In this document: positions 17,567 to 26,706 of the stretch, one piece after another
How the letters are laid out: each line of letters begins with the position of its first letter
Position numbering within the stretch: the first letter of the stretch is position 1
Assembly (NCBI GenBank): GCA_958296345.1
Contig: CATQIJ010000003.1
Span: 62,001 to 126,000, forward strand
From: an uncultured Rhizobiaceae bacterium
GTDB lineage: Bacteria; Pseudomonadota; Alphaproteobacteria; Rhizobiales; Rhizobiaceae
Length of the DNA stretch: 64,000 bases
Direction of reading: 5' to 3'
Position numbers and translations under genes: made by a program
The notes under the pieces: generated by a model
What the model saw: the letters and a program-made list of their open reading frames with translations, nothing else
Database searches by the model: none
What the model was told of the DNA's origin: nothing

Positions 17567-17588
17567 ACATAAAATCACGTATTTATGT
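17567..17588. promoter_or_regulatory. Second inverted repeat upstream of the IclR gene
   Basis: Perfect 7-bp arms ACATAAA (17567-17573) and TTTATGT (17582-17588) around 8 bp, with a nested AATAC/GTATT pair. It is AT-rich and close to the first inverted repeat, so it could be part of a bipartite operator or overlap promoter elements for either gene. Confidence 0.45.
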
Positions 17589-17668
17589 GCTACACAAGTG
17601 GTTGAGTAAAAAATCTGTGAAGCATTAGATTAATTGCTAGAAGTGTATTTTAATTAGGGAGGCATGAA

Positions 17669-18433
17669 ATGGACAAAACAGAAGGACGTATACCCACAAA
17701 TTTGCGTACATTAAAAATTTTAGAAGTTTTGGGGAATTCAGACCGTCCCATGACGCCAACTGAAATTAATCTAGAATTAAAACTGCCAAAACAAACAGTG
17801 CATCGCCTTTGCTCGACACTTGAGGCTGAGGGATACTTAATACGTGAGACAAATGGTAAGCGATTGAAGCCTTCTCCACGTTTAAAAAATCTTGCTTCTG
17901 GTGCGCTGTTTAATTCACGGAATCAAATAGCACTAAGGCAGGTATTAGAAGGTATCGCAGAAAATGTAAAAGAGACCATCAATCTAGTTGTTCCCGAAGA
18001 GTCGGGCATGATGTACCTTGAACGTATTGAGGCAGATTGGCCGTTCAGGATTCAATTGCCTGTTGGTTCACATGTCCCATTTCACTGCACTGCAAGTGGA
18101 AAAACCTTTCTTGCAAGCCTTTCACCATCATTGCGCAAGTCATTTGTAAAAGGCATGAAGTTAACTTCCATGACGCCAAATACTTTTATTGATGCGGACT
18201 TGTTGCTTGATGAGTTAGCTTTGATAGCCAAGCAGGGGTATGCCGTAGATAATGAGGAATTCATGCAAGGTATGGTAGCGATTGCTGTACCGATTAAAGA
18301 TGAGAAAAATCGATATTGTGCGTCAATAGCTTTTCATGCTCCAGACCAACGTCTTTCAATTGAGACGGCTGTTTCACGAAAAGACTTTCTTATTGAGGGG
18401 GCGAGAAGACTTAGCGAAGTCTTGTTTATTTAG
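17669..18433 (+). CDS. IclR-family transcriptional regulator
   Basis: Regulator of 254 residues. The N-terminal winged helix (about residues 8-70) has MTPTEINLELKLPKQTVHRLCSTLEAEGYL, the typical IclR helix-turn-helix; the C-terminal ligand domain shows LPVGSHVPFHCTASGKTFLA and GYAVDNEEFMQGMVAIAVPI. It is transcribed divergently from the GMC-terC-dctPQM genes, with palindromes in between, so it is the likely regulator of that pathway and of itself. GGGAGG lies just upstream of the ATG. Confidence 0.92.
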   Translation: MDKTEGRIPTNLRTLKILEVLGNSDRPMTPTEINLELKLPKQTVHRLCSTLEAEGYLIRETNGKRLKPSPRLKNLASGALFNSRNQIALRQVLEGIAENVKETINLVVPEESGMMYLERIEADWPFRIQLPVGSHVPFHCTASGKTFLASLSPSLRKSFVKGMKLTSMTPNTFIDADLLLDELALIAKQGYAVDNEEFMQGMVAIAVPIKDEKNRYCASIAFHAPDQRLSIETAVSRKDFLIEGARRLSEVLFI

Positions 18434-18457
18434 TTAGCTTTAAGATTTCTAGACTTG

Positions 18458-19696
18458 CTATTTGCGGAAAAGGTCGACCATTCTATTTAATCTGTCTCGG
18501 TTTTTAGAGCTTGCAAAGTGATAGATAGTTTTCAATTTTGGCCGTACGTAAGTCTTCCATAACTGACTATAGATATACCCTTTAAAGGTAATAGGGATAT
18601 TTCTGCTTATCATCTTATGTTTGTGATTAGTCCAAGACGATTTATATTCTGAAGGGTCGTGAAGTAGGTCAAAGTTTTTAATTCCTCTTTCCATGCACCA
18701 CTCTTGTGCCATTTCCATTTGGACTTTACCTGGACTGTGACTTTCTAAATTCCAATCAATAGCACCTAGATAAGAATAATATCGTCCTAGTTTAATCATG
18801 CCTAATTCAATTGCGATGGGTATCTCGTTTAGATAAAGTGCATGGGCTAAAGGGCCCGTTTCTTGATCTTTTTTATCTGCTTTAGACATCTGTAGGCTTG
18901 TGAACATAGCTTTTGTACATTGGTCAGCGAGAATGCCTGGTTTACGGCCAGTTTCCAAAAACCATTGTGTTTTCATCTCAAGAGCTAATGAAACCAGATC
19001 GGCAAACTCTTTGCTTCCAGCTTTGTGTACTTTATAGGATAGCTCGCCTATCGCTTCTAATTTGTTTTTGTTTCTGCGACGCGTTTTTCGCTGTCCTTTT
19101 GAAAGAGTCTGAGCATAAGCTTCCCAGCTTTCATACTGACTTAAATCAAGAATTGATGATTCAAGGTTTGAGTTTTCCTTAATGCCTTGGTCATTAATTA
19201 TTTCATCAATTAGGCAGTCTTTTGGGTAATTGTTGAAGGATATCGAGTCAGCCTTAGAGTGTTCAATGATTAATTTCAGAACTGCTTGTCCAATTTTTTT
19301 ATTGAATTGAGCCGGATCGAATAAAATATTACAGTATTGCCCGAGCGGTTCCGTTGCTGTCGTTAAAATCTTTAGGCTTGTTCTGGATTGAATTTGCATC
19401 AATGGCCAAATCATGATGGGTTTTTTGTTGTGTCTTAAAATGAATACCTGAGGAATAGGGCAATGTTTGTCATTTAAGTCATCTGCAAATTTTTTGTAAT
19501 ACTCAATGCACCAGTTGTAACTTTGGAAATAGGTGAAATCTTCTGGGCAGTTATTTTCTAGTAACTGCCATTCGTCTTTGAGCAATGAAATTGTTTTTAT
19601 ATTATCATAACACTCAAGCTCAAACGCTTTACCTTCAACTGACAGATTAGTAAGCTGTTTTAATCCATTGTCATTGATTTTATTTTCAGATCTCAT
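18458..19696 (-). CDS. GNAT-like acyltransferase (CelD/BioF2-like domain) protein
   Basis: Cytoplasmic protein of 412 residues from the ATG at 19696; a TTG three codons earlier is also open. The arrangement fits the 'acetyltransferase involved in cellulose biosynthesis' (CelD-like) group: an N-terminal region with FTYFQSYNWCIEYYKKF, a basic linker (KGQRKTRRRNKNKLE near 205), and a C-terminal GNAT-type part with AIELGMIKLGRYYSYLGAID and FDLLHDPSEYKSSW. Such proteins often modify surface glycans or peptidoglycan. No glycan genes lie next to it, so the substrate is unknown. It converges on the IclR gene. Confidence 0.75.
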   Translation of the reverse strand: MRSENKINDNGLKQLTNLSVEGKAFELECYDNIKTISLLKDEWQLLENNCPEDFTYFQSYNWCIEYYKKFADDLNDKHCPIPQVFILRHNKKPIMIWPLMQIQSRTSLKILTTATEPLGQYCNILFDPAQFNKKIGQAVLKLIIEHSKADSISFNNYPKDCLIDEIINDQGIKENSNLESSILDLSQYESWEAYAQTLSKGQRKTRRRNKNKLEAIGELSYKVHKAGSKEFADLVSLALEMKTQWFLETGRKPGILADQCTKAMFTSLQMSKADKKDQETGPLAHALYLNEIPIAIELGMIKLGRYYSYLGAIDWNLESHSPGKVQMEMAQEWCMERGIKNFDLLHDPSEYKSSWTNHKHKMISRNIPITFKGYIYSQLWKTYVRPKLKTIYHFASSKNRDRLNRMVDLFRK

Positions 19697-19859
19697 ATGC
19701 AGCAAAATTTTCTAGGTTTGAGCAATTAATAATACAAACCACTCTTAGGTGAAAACCATTGAAAAACAATTAATTGTGTTCAATCAAATCTTTCTATTAT
19801 GCTTTGTGTTTGGTACTTAAGCATAATTGTTATGCAAATTTTTTGAATAGGAATATCAT

Positions 19860-20267
19860 ATGACTGAAATTACTGGTTCGTGCCTTTGTGGAAACGTATC
19901 TTATAAAGGTGATGTAGAAGTCAAAATGGTAATTAACTGCCATTGTACAGACTGTCAGCAAGCAACAGGATCTGCCCATGGGACAATGGTGTTTGTTGCG
20001 GAAGATGTGGTGCAGTTTTCTGGTAATGCAGCTCAATATGCGCATCCTGCCGATAGTGGCAATACGCTTACTAAAATCTTTTGTGGTACATGTGGTTCAC
20101 AAATTGCGGGCAAGAATACTGGCCGTGATGGTGTGATTGGATTAAGAGCAGGGTGCTTAGATCAAAAAGATCTAATTCAGCCTGGGGCAAATATTTATTG
20201 CGACAGTGCAATTCCATCGACAGCAATGGATCCTGATTTGAAGAAGTTTCCTGGGATGCCTGGGTAA
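19860..20267 (+). CDS. GFA-family (glutathione-dependent formaldehyde-activating-like) zinc protein
   Basis: A 135-residue zinc-binding protein of the GFA/CENP-V fold. Zinc-binding cysteines are in CLCGNVSY near residue 8, CHCTDCQQ near 28 and FCGTCGSQ near 76, the family's fixed pattern. The original member is reported to bind glutathione and speed its reaction with formaldehyde, but most homologues have no proven role. Single gene, followed by a good terminator. Confidence 0.88.
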   Translation: MTEITGSCLCGNVSYKGDVEVKMVINCHCTDCQQATGSAHGTMVFVAEDVVQFSGNAAQYAHPADSGNTLTKIFCGTCGSQIAGKNTGRDGVIGLRAGCLDQKDLIQPGANIYCDSAIPSTAMDPDLKKFPGMPG

Positions 20268-20292
20268 TTCTACAAATAAATAAAAGTTTCGA

Positions 20293-20326
20293 AGCCGTCA
20301 TGTAAAAGCTTGCATGGCGGCTTTTT
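20293..20326 (+). terminator. Rho-independent terminator after the GFA gene
   Basis: Ten-bp stem AGCCGTCATG/CATGGCGGCT (20293-20302 with 20313-20322, one G-T pair) followed by TTTTT. Confidence 0.85.
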
Positions 20327-20371
20327 CGTATTAAGCTCTATAGAGTCGTCAATTTTTAAAAAGCAATTCAA

Positions 20372-21616
20372 GTGCGGCTTATTATTTCACTTTCAGCTTT
20401 GCTGATATCTGTTATTTTTGTTCAAATTGGAACAGGCTCTCTTGGGCCGCTTGATGCCTTGTCTGGCTTGAAGCTTGGCTTTTCACCTACAGAAATTGGG
20501 TATCTTGGATCAGCACACTTTTTGGGTTTTTTTGCGGGCTGTGTTCTTAGTCCGTATATAGTCATTCGTTCCGGGCACGCACGCGCCTTTGCTGTTATGG
20601 CTGCGGTATCTACGATTTCTATTATTTTACATCCTGTTGTCCAAGAGTCTTGGTTTTGGATGATTTTGAGGATCATGACAGGGTTCGCCGTTGCTGGTGC
20701 TTATACGGTTATTGAAAGCTGGCTGCAGTCAAAATTAAACAGCAAAAATCGTGGTACAGTATTTTCGATTTACCGTATGGTGGATATGACTGGCACACTA
20801 CTTTCTCAACTAGTTATAGCTGGACTTACACCTGCTCATTATGTCTCTTATAATTTAATTGCTGTAGTTGCTTGTATGGCGCTTGTGCCCTTAGCGCTCA
20901 CACAGACTACAGTTCCATCTTTGCCAAAAGCTCAAAAATTTAAACCGTTTTTTGTTTATACACTCTCTCCGTTGGCGGCGTTTGGTGTCATTGTTGTGGG
21001 CCTAACGAATTCTTCGTTTAGAATGGTAGCCCCAGTTTATGCTTCTCAGTCGGGGCTTCCTCAAGATGGTATTGCTATATTTTTGGCGCTTGCAATTATT
21101 GGTGGCTTAATTGCCCAATTGCCAGCAGGGATGATTGCTGACCGTGTTAGTAGGCGTGCAACCTTAATAGGGTTTAGCGTCTTTGCTATTTTGTTTTGCG
21201 GCGCTATTTCCATTGAAATTGTAGATGAAATCGCTGGCATTCCATTTGTTTATATTGGTAGCTTTTTGTTTGGGCTTGCGACGCTGCCGATTTATTCAAT
21301 ATGTGCGTCTCATGCGAGTGATTTTGCTAAGCAAGAAGATATGTTGGCAATGAGTGCTTCGTTGATTTTCTTTTACGCTGTAGGCTCGGTTTTAGCGCCT
21401 TCATTCGCAGGCTACTTGATTGAAGAGTATGGGCCGCAAGCTATGTTCAGCTTTATAATGACTGCTCATATTGCTCTACTTTTATACTCAATTTGGCGAT
21501 TTGTAATTGGGCGTACAGGTAGTAGTGCACGGCCTTATAACTATATGCCACGCACTTCGCTCTTCATTGCGCATATTGTTCGCCGTCGTAAACATGACGG
21601 CGATAAATCAAAATGA
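20372..21616 (+). CDS. MFS transporter (YcaD-like)
   Basis: Inner-membrane carrier of 414 residues with about twelve hydrophobic segments, starting at a GTG. The loop after helix 2, helices 4-5 (GAYTVIESWLQSKLNSKNRG) and ADRVSRRATL between helices 8 and 9 resemble the YcaD-type group of the major facilitator superfamily, whose substrates are unknown. The tail is basic (RRRKHDGDKSK). Its stop overlaps the next ATG by four bases, so it is coupled to the TSUP gene. A weak ribosome-binding site makes the exact start uncertain. Confidence 0.85.
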   Translation: MRLIISLSALLISVIFVQIGTGSLGPLDALSGLKLGFSPTEIGYLGSAHFLGFFAGCVLSPYIVIRSGHARAFAVMAAVSTISIILHPVVQESWFWMILRIMTGFAVAGAYTVIESWLQSKLNSKNRGTVFSIYRMVDMTGTLLSQLVIAGLTPAHYVSYNLIAVVACMALVPLALTQTTVPSLPKAQKFKPFFVYTLSPLAAFGVIVVGLTNSSFRMVAPVYASQSGLPQDGIAIFLALAIIGGLIAQLPAGMIADRVSRRATLIGFSVFAILFCGAISIEIVDEIAGIPFVYIGSFLFGLATLPIYSICASHASDFAKQEDMLAMSASLIFFYAVGSVLAPSFAGYLIEEYGPQAMFSFIMTAHIALLLYSIWRFVIGRTGSSARPYNYMPRTSLFIAHIVRRRKHDGDKSK

Positions 21617-22362
21617 TGTTTGGTGTTGAAATATCCGCTCTGATATCGGTGTTTTTAATTTTCTTTATTGCGGGGTCTGTTAAGGGCGTTTTGGGGTTTG
21701 GGTTACCTTTAATTACAATGTCGTTATTGCCGTTTGTTATTCCAATTGAATTGGCAATTGTTTTATCTGCACTCGTTCAACCTGCCACAAATATTGGCCA
21801 ATTGATTTCAACAGGAGGAGCAAAACAAGCATTTCAATCGACATGGGCTGTACTATTAGCGCTTATACCAAGTGTTGCTATTGGCGTTTGGTTTTTAAGT
21901 GAGCTTGAGGGTAATTCCCATCTATTAATTTTGGGCCTAACTCTTATTGGATTTTCACTTTACAGCATATCTGGTTTTGCTGTTTCTATTCCTGAAAAAC
22001 GTCAAGGTGTTGCGGGCGGTATAGCAGGAGTAGTTGCAGGTGTGGTCGGGATGTTGACTTCGATTAATGGAATGTTTTTTATCATGTATCTGGTGGGAAT
22101 TGGAGCTGATAGAAAAGCTTTTCGCGCGGCAATTGCCTTGCTCTTTATTGTATCTGGAGTGTTGATTAATTCAGGCTTTTGGTTTGCTGGACTGTTAAAT
22201 CAAAACAATATCATCATTGGAATATTGGTGCTTATCCCATGCTTTTTGGGCATGTGGAGTGGAAACTTAATAGGAGACCGTATTCCGAATGATGTTTTTA
22301 AACGTGTAATTTTATATGCGCTTTTAGTGATTGGTTGTGTCTTTATCTACAGAGGACTTTAG
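21613..22362 (+). CDS. TSUP-family transporter (TauE/SafE)
   Basis: Membrane protein of 249 residues with seven to eight helices. The family signature near the N-terminus (FFIAGSVKGVLGFGLPLITMSLL) is clear, as is its internal repeat (GGIAGVVAGVVGMLTSINGMFFIMYLVG). TSUP proteins export or import sulfite, sulfoacetate or other small organosulfur anions. Here it is coupled to an MFS transporter by an ATGA overlap and converges on a flavin reductase, overlapping it by four bases. No sulfur-metabolism gene is adjacent. Confidence 0.88.
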   Translation: MMFGVEISALISVFLIFFIAGSVKGVLGFGLPLITMSLLPFVIPIELAIVLSALVQPATNIGQLISTGGAKQAFQSTWAVLLALIPSVAIGVWFLSELEGNSHLLILGLTLIGFSLYSISGFAVSIPEKRQGVAGGIAGVVAGVVGMLTSINGMFFIMYLVGIGADRKAFRAAIALLFIVSGVLINSGFWFAGLLNQNNIIIGILVLIPCFLGMWSGNLIGDRIPNDVFKRVILYALLVIGCVFIYRGL

Positions 22363-22871
22363 CCTTCGACATCCGAAATTCGTTTAAATTTGCGATCCAT
22401 ATAAATTAGTGGTGTGAAGTTACCAGCGTGGGTTTCAAGTACACGCCCAATACATATTACATGACTTCCAGAAACTAATGTTTCAGCAAGTTCACAAATA
22501 AATGCGGTTGCACCTGAAATGACGGGCGAGGGGCCGTTTGATGTTGTTAAATCTATGCCTTCAAAACGATCTGATAATTCATTGTCATGAAAGCCTGCAA
22601 ACCGTTCGGCGATATGTTTTGCTCCTTCTGGTAAAACATTGACGCAGAAGTCTTTGTTTTCTTTTACCATTGTGAGCGTACTGCTATCTGCATTTAAGCA
22701 TACTAACACCATGGGCGGGTCAGCAGAAACAGATGAAAAAGCGCTCACGGTTGCGCCAGATATGCCAGCACTGCCATCTGTCGTAACAACAGTAACGCTA
22801 TTTGCAACGTAACGCATACCTGCAAGAAAATCTTCACGAAGATCTTCGTCGGTTTTTGATGTCGCTTGCAT
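22359..22871 (-). CDS. Flavin reductase-like (HpaC/RutF-type) protein
   Basis: FMN-binding split-barrel protein of 170 residues. It has FLAGMRYVANSVTVVTTDG at the N-terminus, GATVSAFSSVSADPPMVLVCLN near residue 40 and KENKDFCVNVLPEG near 75, as in reductases that supply FMNH2 to two-component monooxygenases. The GSHVICIGRV segment near 130 is also typical. No partner monooxygenase is adjacent. It is divergent from the coxG-like gene, with about 210 bp between them. Confidence 0.88.
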   Translation of the reverse strand: MQATSKTDEDLREDFLAGMRYVANSVTVVTTDGSAGISGATVSAFSSVSADPPMVLVCLNADSSTLTMVKENKDFCVNVLPEGAKHIAERFAGFHDNELSDRFEGIDLTTSNGPSPVISGATAFICELAETLVSGSHVICIGRVLETHAGNFTPLIYMDRKFKRISDVEG

Positions 22872-23083
22872 GTTCGTTTGCCCTTAAATATCCAGCAGAA
22901 TTATTTGATTTTGAATTATTTAAACTAGTACATAGCTCAATGCTATAAAATTACGACTCTAAAATTTATATCTAATTTTTATTTGAGTTGGCAAGAATGG
23001 TTGCTCGGTGTGTGTTAACAGTTTAGATTTAAGTACAGCTTATTTGCTGCTTATTATTTTGATTCATTTAAAAGGTGTAAGTT

Positions 23084-23530
23084 ATGGAATTAGAAGATGA
23101 AATTCGTATTGTTGCGCCACGAGCAAAAGTTTATGCAGGACTTAATGATCCTGATGTTTTAAAGCAGTGTATCCCTAGTTGTGAGGAATTGATAAAGCAC
23201 TCTGATACAGAGCTTGAGGCTAAGGTTGTTTTAAAAATTGGACCTGTTAAAGCAAAATTTGGCGGTACTGTCGTTTTAGAACCTATAAATCCTCCCGAAA
23301 GGTTTTCTCTTTCAGGTGAAGGTAGTGGCGGTATTGCTGGATTTGCTAAAGGTGGAGCAGATGTTGAATTAATCGAAGAGGGTGATGAAACCATTCTTCG
23401 TTATACGGCTAAAGCAGATGTTGGTGGCAAGATTGCTCAGCTAGGAAGTCGTTTAGTTGTTAGTGCATCCAAGAAACTTGCAGGTCAATTTTTTGAGAAG
23501 TTTGCTGAAGTTATTAATGAGCAGTCATAG
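23084..23530 (+). CDS. CoxG-like SRPBCC-domain protein
   Basis: SRPBCC-fold protein of 148 residues of the CO-dehydrogenase subunit G type: VYAGLNDPDVLKQCIPSCEEL near residue 18, KIGPVKAKFGGTV near 50, and LRYTAKADVGGKIAQLGSRLV near the C-terminus. In CO oxidisers CoxG is needed for membrane attachment of the enzyme, but the family is widely used elsewhere. Here it lies just upstream of glcD with an 83-bp gap, and no coxSML genes are in the window. It may help a flavoprotein complex, possibly glycolate oxidase; this is inference. Confidence 0.85.
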   Translation: MELEDEIRIVAPRAKVYAGLNDPDVLKQCIPSCEELIKHSDTELEAKVVLKIGPVKAKFGGTVVLEPINPPERFSLSGEGSGGIAGFAKGGADVELIEEGDETILRYTAKADVGGKIAQLGSRLVVSASKKLAGQFFEKFAEVINEQS

Positions 23531-23619
23531 AGCCGAAGGGTAATTATTTATATTACGGCAAAACCAAACTTACTTTCGCTTTAAGTGTATTGGTATTTTA
23601 AAAATTTACGGAGATGTCA

Positions 23620-25107
23620 ATGTCTACTGCAAAAAAGTCAGAAGCAGTATCTACTGGTATTCAAATGCCAAAGCCTGATCCGGCTATTCTTTTGAAGCGT
23701 GATCAGATTGTTGCTGCGTTAAAAGCGATTGTGCCAGGTGAGGGCGTTGTTGATGACCCCACTGCGATGAAACCTTTTGAGACTGATGGGTTTCTTGCTT
23801 ATAGGTTTATGCCGCTTGCTGTTGTGTTGCCAGAAACAACTGAACAAGTTTCAGCCGTTCTTAAGTATCTATCAAATGAAGGTGTGCCGATAATCCCACG
23901 AGGAGCAGGAACTTCGCTTTCCGGCGGGGCTATCCCACAAGAAGATGCGGTGATTGTTGGTCTTTCACGTATGATCAAAATTTTAAATAAGGATTATGAA
24001 AATCGTACATTGTTAGTTCAGTCTGGTGCGACTAACCTTTCGATTTCTGATGCAGTATCTGCGGATGGTTTTTTCTACGCACCTGATCCTTCTTCGCAAC
24101 TAGCTTGCTCTATTGGCGGCAACATCGGCATGAATTCAGGTGGTGCGCATTGTCTTAAATATGGTGTAACGACGAATAACTTGCTTGGCGTAAAAATGGT
24201 TCTAATTGATGGGACTGTTGTTGAGCTTGGCGGCGAACATCTTGATGCAGCAGGATTGGATTTGCTGGGCGTTATCTGCGGTTCAGAAGGTCAACTTGGC
24301 ATCGTAACAGAAGCAACTGTGCGGCTAATCGCAAAACCTGCTGGCGCAAGACCGGTCATGTTTGGCTTTGATACATCAGAATATGCGGGTGCTTGTGTAG
24401 CGGATATTATTGGCACGGGTATTGTTCCTGTTGCGATTGAATTTATGGATAAACCTGCAATTGATATTTGTGAGGCCTTTGCAAAGGCTGGCTATCCGAT
24501 GGACGTGAACGCGCTTCTTATTGTCGAAGTTGAAGGTTCTGACGAAGAGATGGACGATATGCTTGCGCGTATTGTAACCATTGCAAAGCGTCATAAAGTG
24601 AAGGTTGTCAAAGAAAGCCAATCGGCAACAGAAGCAGCGCTCATATGGAAAGGTCGTAAATCGGCTTTTGGTGCAACAGGCCGAATTGCAGATTATATTT
24701 GCATGGATGGTACAGTGCCTCTTGGACAATTGCCTTATGTGTTGAAAGAAACTGCACGTATCGTTGAAGAATATGGCCTTCGTGTAGTGAATGTTTTTCA
24801 CGCGGGCGATGGCAATATGCATCCTCTAATACTGTACAATATCAATGACCCAATTGAAGCTCAAAAGGCTGAAGACTGCGGTATGGATTTATTGAAACTT
24901 TGTGTTGATGCGGGTGGCTGTCTTACGGGTGAACACGGTGTAGGTATCGAGAAACGCGATTTGATGCTTTATCAATACACCCAAGAAGATTTAGATCAGC
25001 AAATGGCAGTGCGAGCAGCGTTTGATCCTGAGTGGATACTTAATCCATCAAAGGTTTTCCCATTTGAAGCGCGTGGCAATCAAAAACCATTAGTAGAAAG
25101 TGCATAA
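23620..25107 (+). CDS. glcD: Glycolate oxidase FAD-linked subunit GlcD
   Basis: Catalytic FAD subunit oxidising glycolate (and D-lactate) to glyoxylate at the membrane complex GlcDEF. The 495 residues include the FAD site IPRGAGTSLSGGAIP near residue 90 and the C-terminal FHAGDGNMHP and CLTGEHGVGIEKRDLM motifs. I chose the ATG at 23620 because GGAG ends six bases before it; another ATG at 23614 would abut the site. First gene of glcD-glcE-(unknown gene)-glcF. This subunit and GlcE are intact although glcF is shattered. Confidence 0.95.
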   Translation: MSTAKKSEAVSTGIQMPKPDPAILLKRDQIVAALKAIVPGEGVVDDPTAMKPFETDGFLAYRFMPLAVVLPETTEQVSAVLKYLSNEGVPIIPRGAGTSLSGGAIPQEDAVIVGLSRMIKILNKDYENRTLLVQSGATNLSISDAVSADGFFYAPDPSSQLACSIGGNIGMNSGGAHCLKYGVTTNNLLGVKMVLIDGTVVELGGEHLDAAGLDLLGVICGSEGQLGIVTEATVRLIAKPAGARPVMFGFDTSEYAGACVADIIGTGIVPVAIEFMDKPAIDICEAFAKAGYPMDVNALLIVEVEGSDEEMDDMLARIVTIAKRHKVKVVKESQSATEAALIWKGRKSAFGATGRIADYICMDGTVPLGQLPYVLKETARIVEEYGLRVVNVFHAGDGNMHPLILYNINDPIEAQKAEDCGMDLLKLCVDAGGCLTGEHGVGIEKRDLMLYQYTQEDLDQQMAVRAAFDPEWILNPSKVFPFEARGNQKPLVESA

Positions 25108-25111
25108 CCTC

Positions 25112-26284
25112 ATGAGTGTTTTTGAGCCTAAATCAGAAGAAGAATGCGCTGCCATAATTTTAGAGGGCGATAGTTTTGAAATTCAAGGAGGGGGCAGTCG
25201 TGCTGTTGGTCGCTTTGATGGCAATTCTCGAAATATACTTTCTACCAAAGGCATGTCGGGTATAGTTGATTATGAGCCTGCTGAAATGGTGATGATTGCC
25301 AAGGCTGGCACACCTGTAAGTGAGATTGAAAAAGCTCTAAAAAAAGGTGGCCAGCGGATGATTTTTGAACCGCTGGATTATAGTGGGCTGCTTGGTAATA
25401 AATCCAAATCAACGATTGGCGGTCTTATCGCAACCAATGCTTCTGGCCCAAGACGCTTTGTAGCTGGTGCAGCTCGGGACTCATTTTTGGGCGTACGGTT
25501 TGTAAACGGCAAGGGTGATATCATCAAAGCGGGTGGCCGTGTTATGAAAAACGTTACAGGACTTGATTTAGTTAAGTTGCTGGCAGGCTCTTGGGGAACG
25601 CTTGCGCCAATGACTGAGGTGACTTTCAAGGTTGTGCCGCAGGTGGAAACTGAAGCAACGCTTGTCTTGCTTGGTTTGTCAGATGAGAAAGCTGCACAAG
25701 CTATGGCTGCGGCTATGGCAACGTCCTGTGAGATAACTGGTGCATCGCATTTTCCTGTTAATGTCGCTTCTAGCTTTAAAGAGTTTGGTGATAATTCAGT
25801 AACATTACTGCGTCTTGAAGGTTTTAAAAAATCTGTGAAGCTTCGAATTGAAAACCTACAAAAAGCTCTCTCAAGTTTTGGTGAGCAATTAATTCTCAAC
25901 GATAAACAAACAAAAGCTATTTGGGCTGATATCCGTGATGTGAAACCTTTTGCTGATAGTACTAATACACCTGTATGGCGTGTGTCTGTTGCTCCGATGA
26001 CAGGCTATAAAGTAGTAGCAGAGTTGGGCGCTGAAAATGCTTTTTATGATTGGCAGGGTGGTTTGGTCTGGTTACGCATGGATGCAGCACCTGAAGCTGA
26101 TAAAGTTAGAGCCGCAATCTCTAAACTAGGTGGCGGTCATGCAACGCTTGTTCGGGCTTCTGCTGAGCAGCGCCTATCGACAGAAGTTTTCCAACCAGAA
26201 AATGAAGCAGTAGCCGCAATCTCAAAACGCATCCGTGAACAATTTGACCCAATGGGCAAATTTTATACAGGAAGAATGGACTGA
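25112..26284 (+). CDS. glcE: Glycolate oxidase subunit GlcE
   Basis: Second FAD-binding subunit of glycolate oxidase, 390 residues. The VAO-type FAD domain shows EIQGGGSRAVGRFD near the N-terminus, TIGGLIATNASGPRRFVAGAARDSFLGVRFVNGKG near 98-130, and GRVMKNVTGLDLVKLLAGSWGTL. It starts four bases after glcD. I prefer the ATG at 25112 to the GTG at 25100, which lies inside glcD. The stop overlaps the next ATG by one base, coupling the unknown downstream gene. Confidence 0.93.
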   Translation: MSVFEPKSEEECAAIILEGDSFEIQGGGSRAVGRFDGNSRNILSTKGMSGIVDYEPAEMVMIAKAGTPVSEIEKALKKGGQRMIFEPLDYSGLLGNKSKSTIGGLIATNASGPRRFVAGAARDSFLGVRFVNGKGDIIKAGGRVMKNVTGLDLVKLLAGSWGTLAPMTEVTFKVVPQVETEATLVLLGLSDEKAAQAMAAAMATSCEITGASHFPVNVASSFKEFGDNSVTLLRLEGFKKSVKLRIENLQKALSSFGEQLILNDKQTKAIWADIRDVKPFADSTNTPVWRVSVAPMTGYKVVAELGAENAFYDWQGGLVWLRMDAAPEADKVRAAISKLGGGHATLVRASAEQRLSTEVFQPENEAVAAISKRIREQFDPMGKFYTGRMD

Positions 26285-26694
26285 TGGCGCGCGTTCGACA
26301 TATTCCAGGAGTATATAAGTACATTAAATCTGCAAGAGACTGGAAAGAAGAGGTTGTTGAAAGTAAGCGTTTGTCTTCTCAAAGGCCTTCTAATCCTCCA
26401 TTAGCTACTTTACCTGCAGCGAAAAGGCAGGCTCTTTTACTATGGTTTGTTATTGAGTTTTATGAAGATGGTTTATTAGTTAATTGGCTTAGATCACCAA
26501 AATATACCAGAGATATGCAGGAGCTTGTTAGAAAGAATGCTCTACAAATTAAAAGAGAACGAATAATTGGCACGAGAATGGGAACGGTTTTATATTTGAC
26601 CGACCTTGGCAATAAAATGGTTCAATCATCAAAATTTAAGCAATCAGAAAAAGACTGGATTATTCAGTCATTCAATAGCCATAGCTTGCGCTAG
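26284..26694 (+). CDS. Unknown protein inserted between glcE and glcF
   Basis: I do not recognise this 136-residue basic protein. Its start overlaps the glcE stop by one base and it ends 12 bp before the glcF ATG, so it is part of the operon. It has no signal peptide or membrane helix. Residues about 38-65 form amphipathic helices (AAKRQALLLWFVIEFYEDG), and the segment TVLYLTDLGNKMVQ near 101-114 recalls the wing of small winged-helix regulators. A DNA-binding role is possible but weakly supported. Standard glcDEF operons have no gene here. Confidence 0.7.
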   Translation: MARVRHIPGVYKYIKSARDWKEEVVESKRLSSQRPSNPPLATLPAAKRQALLLWFVIEFYEDGLLVNWLRSPKYTRDMQELVRKNALQIKRERIIGTRMGTVLYLTDLGNKMVQSSKFKQSEKDWIIQSFNSHSLR

Positions 26695-26706
26695 AGGAAT
26701 ATAACC

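Noticed and set aside
24376..24822. Long open frame on the minus strand inside glcD
   Set aside because: It is antisense to a clear GlcD, and its composition (many Cys, His and Asn) is that of a shadow frame.
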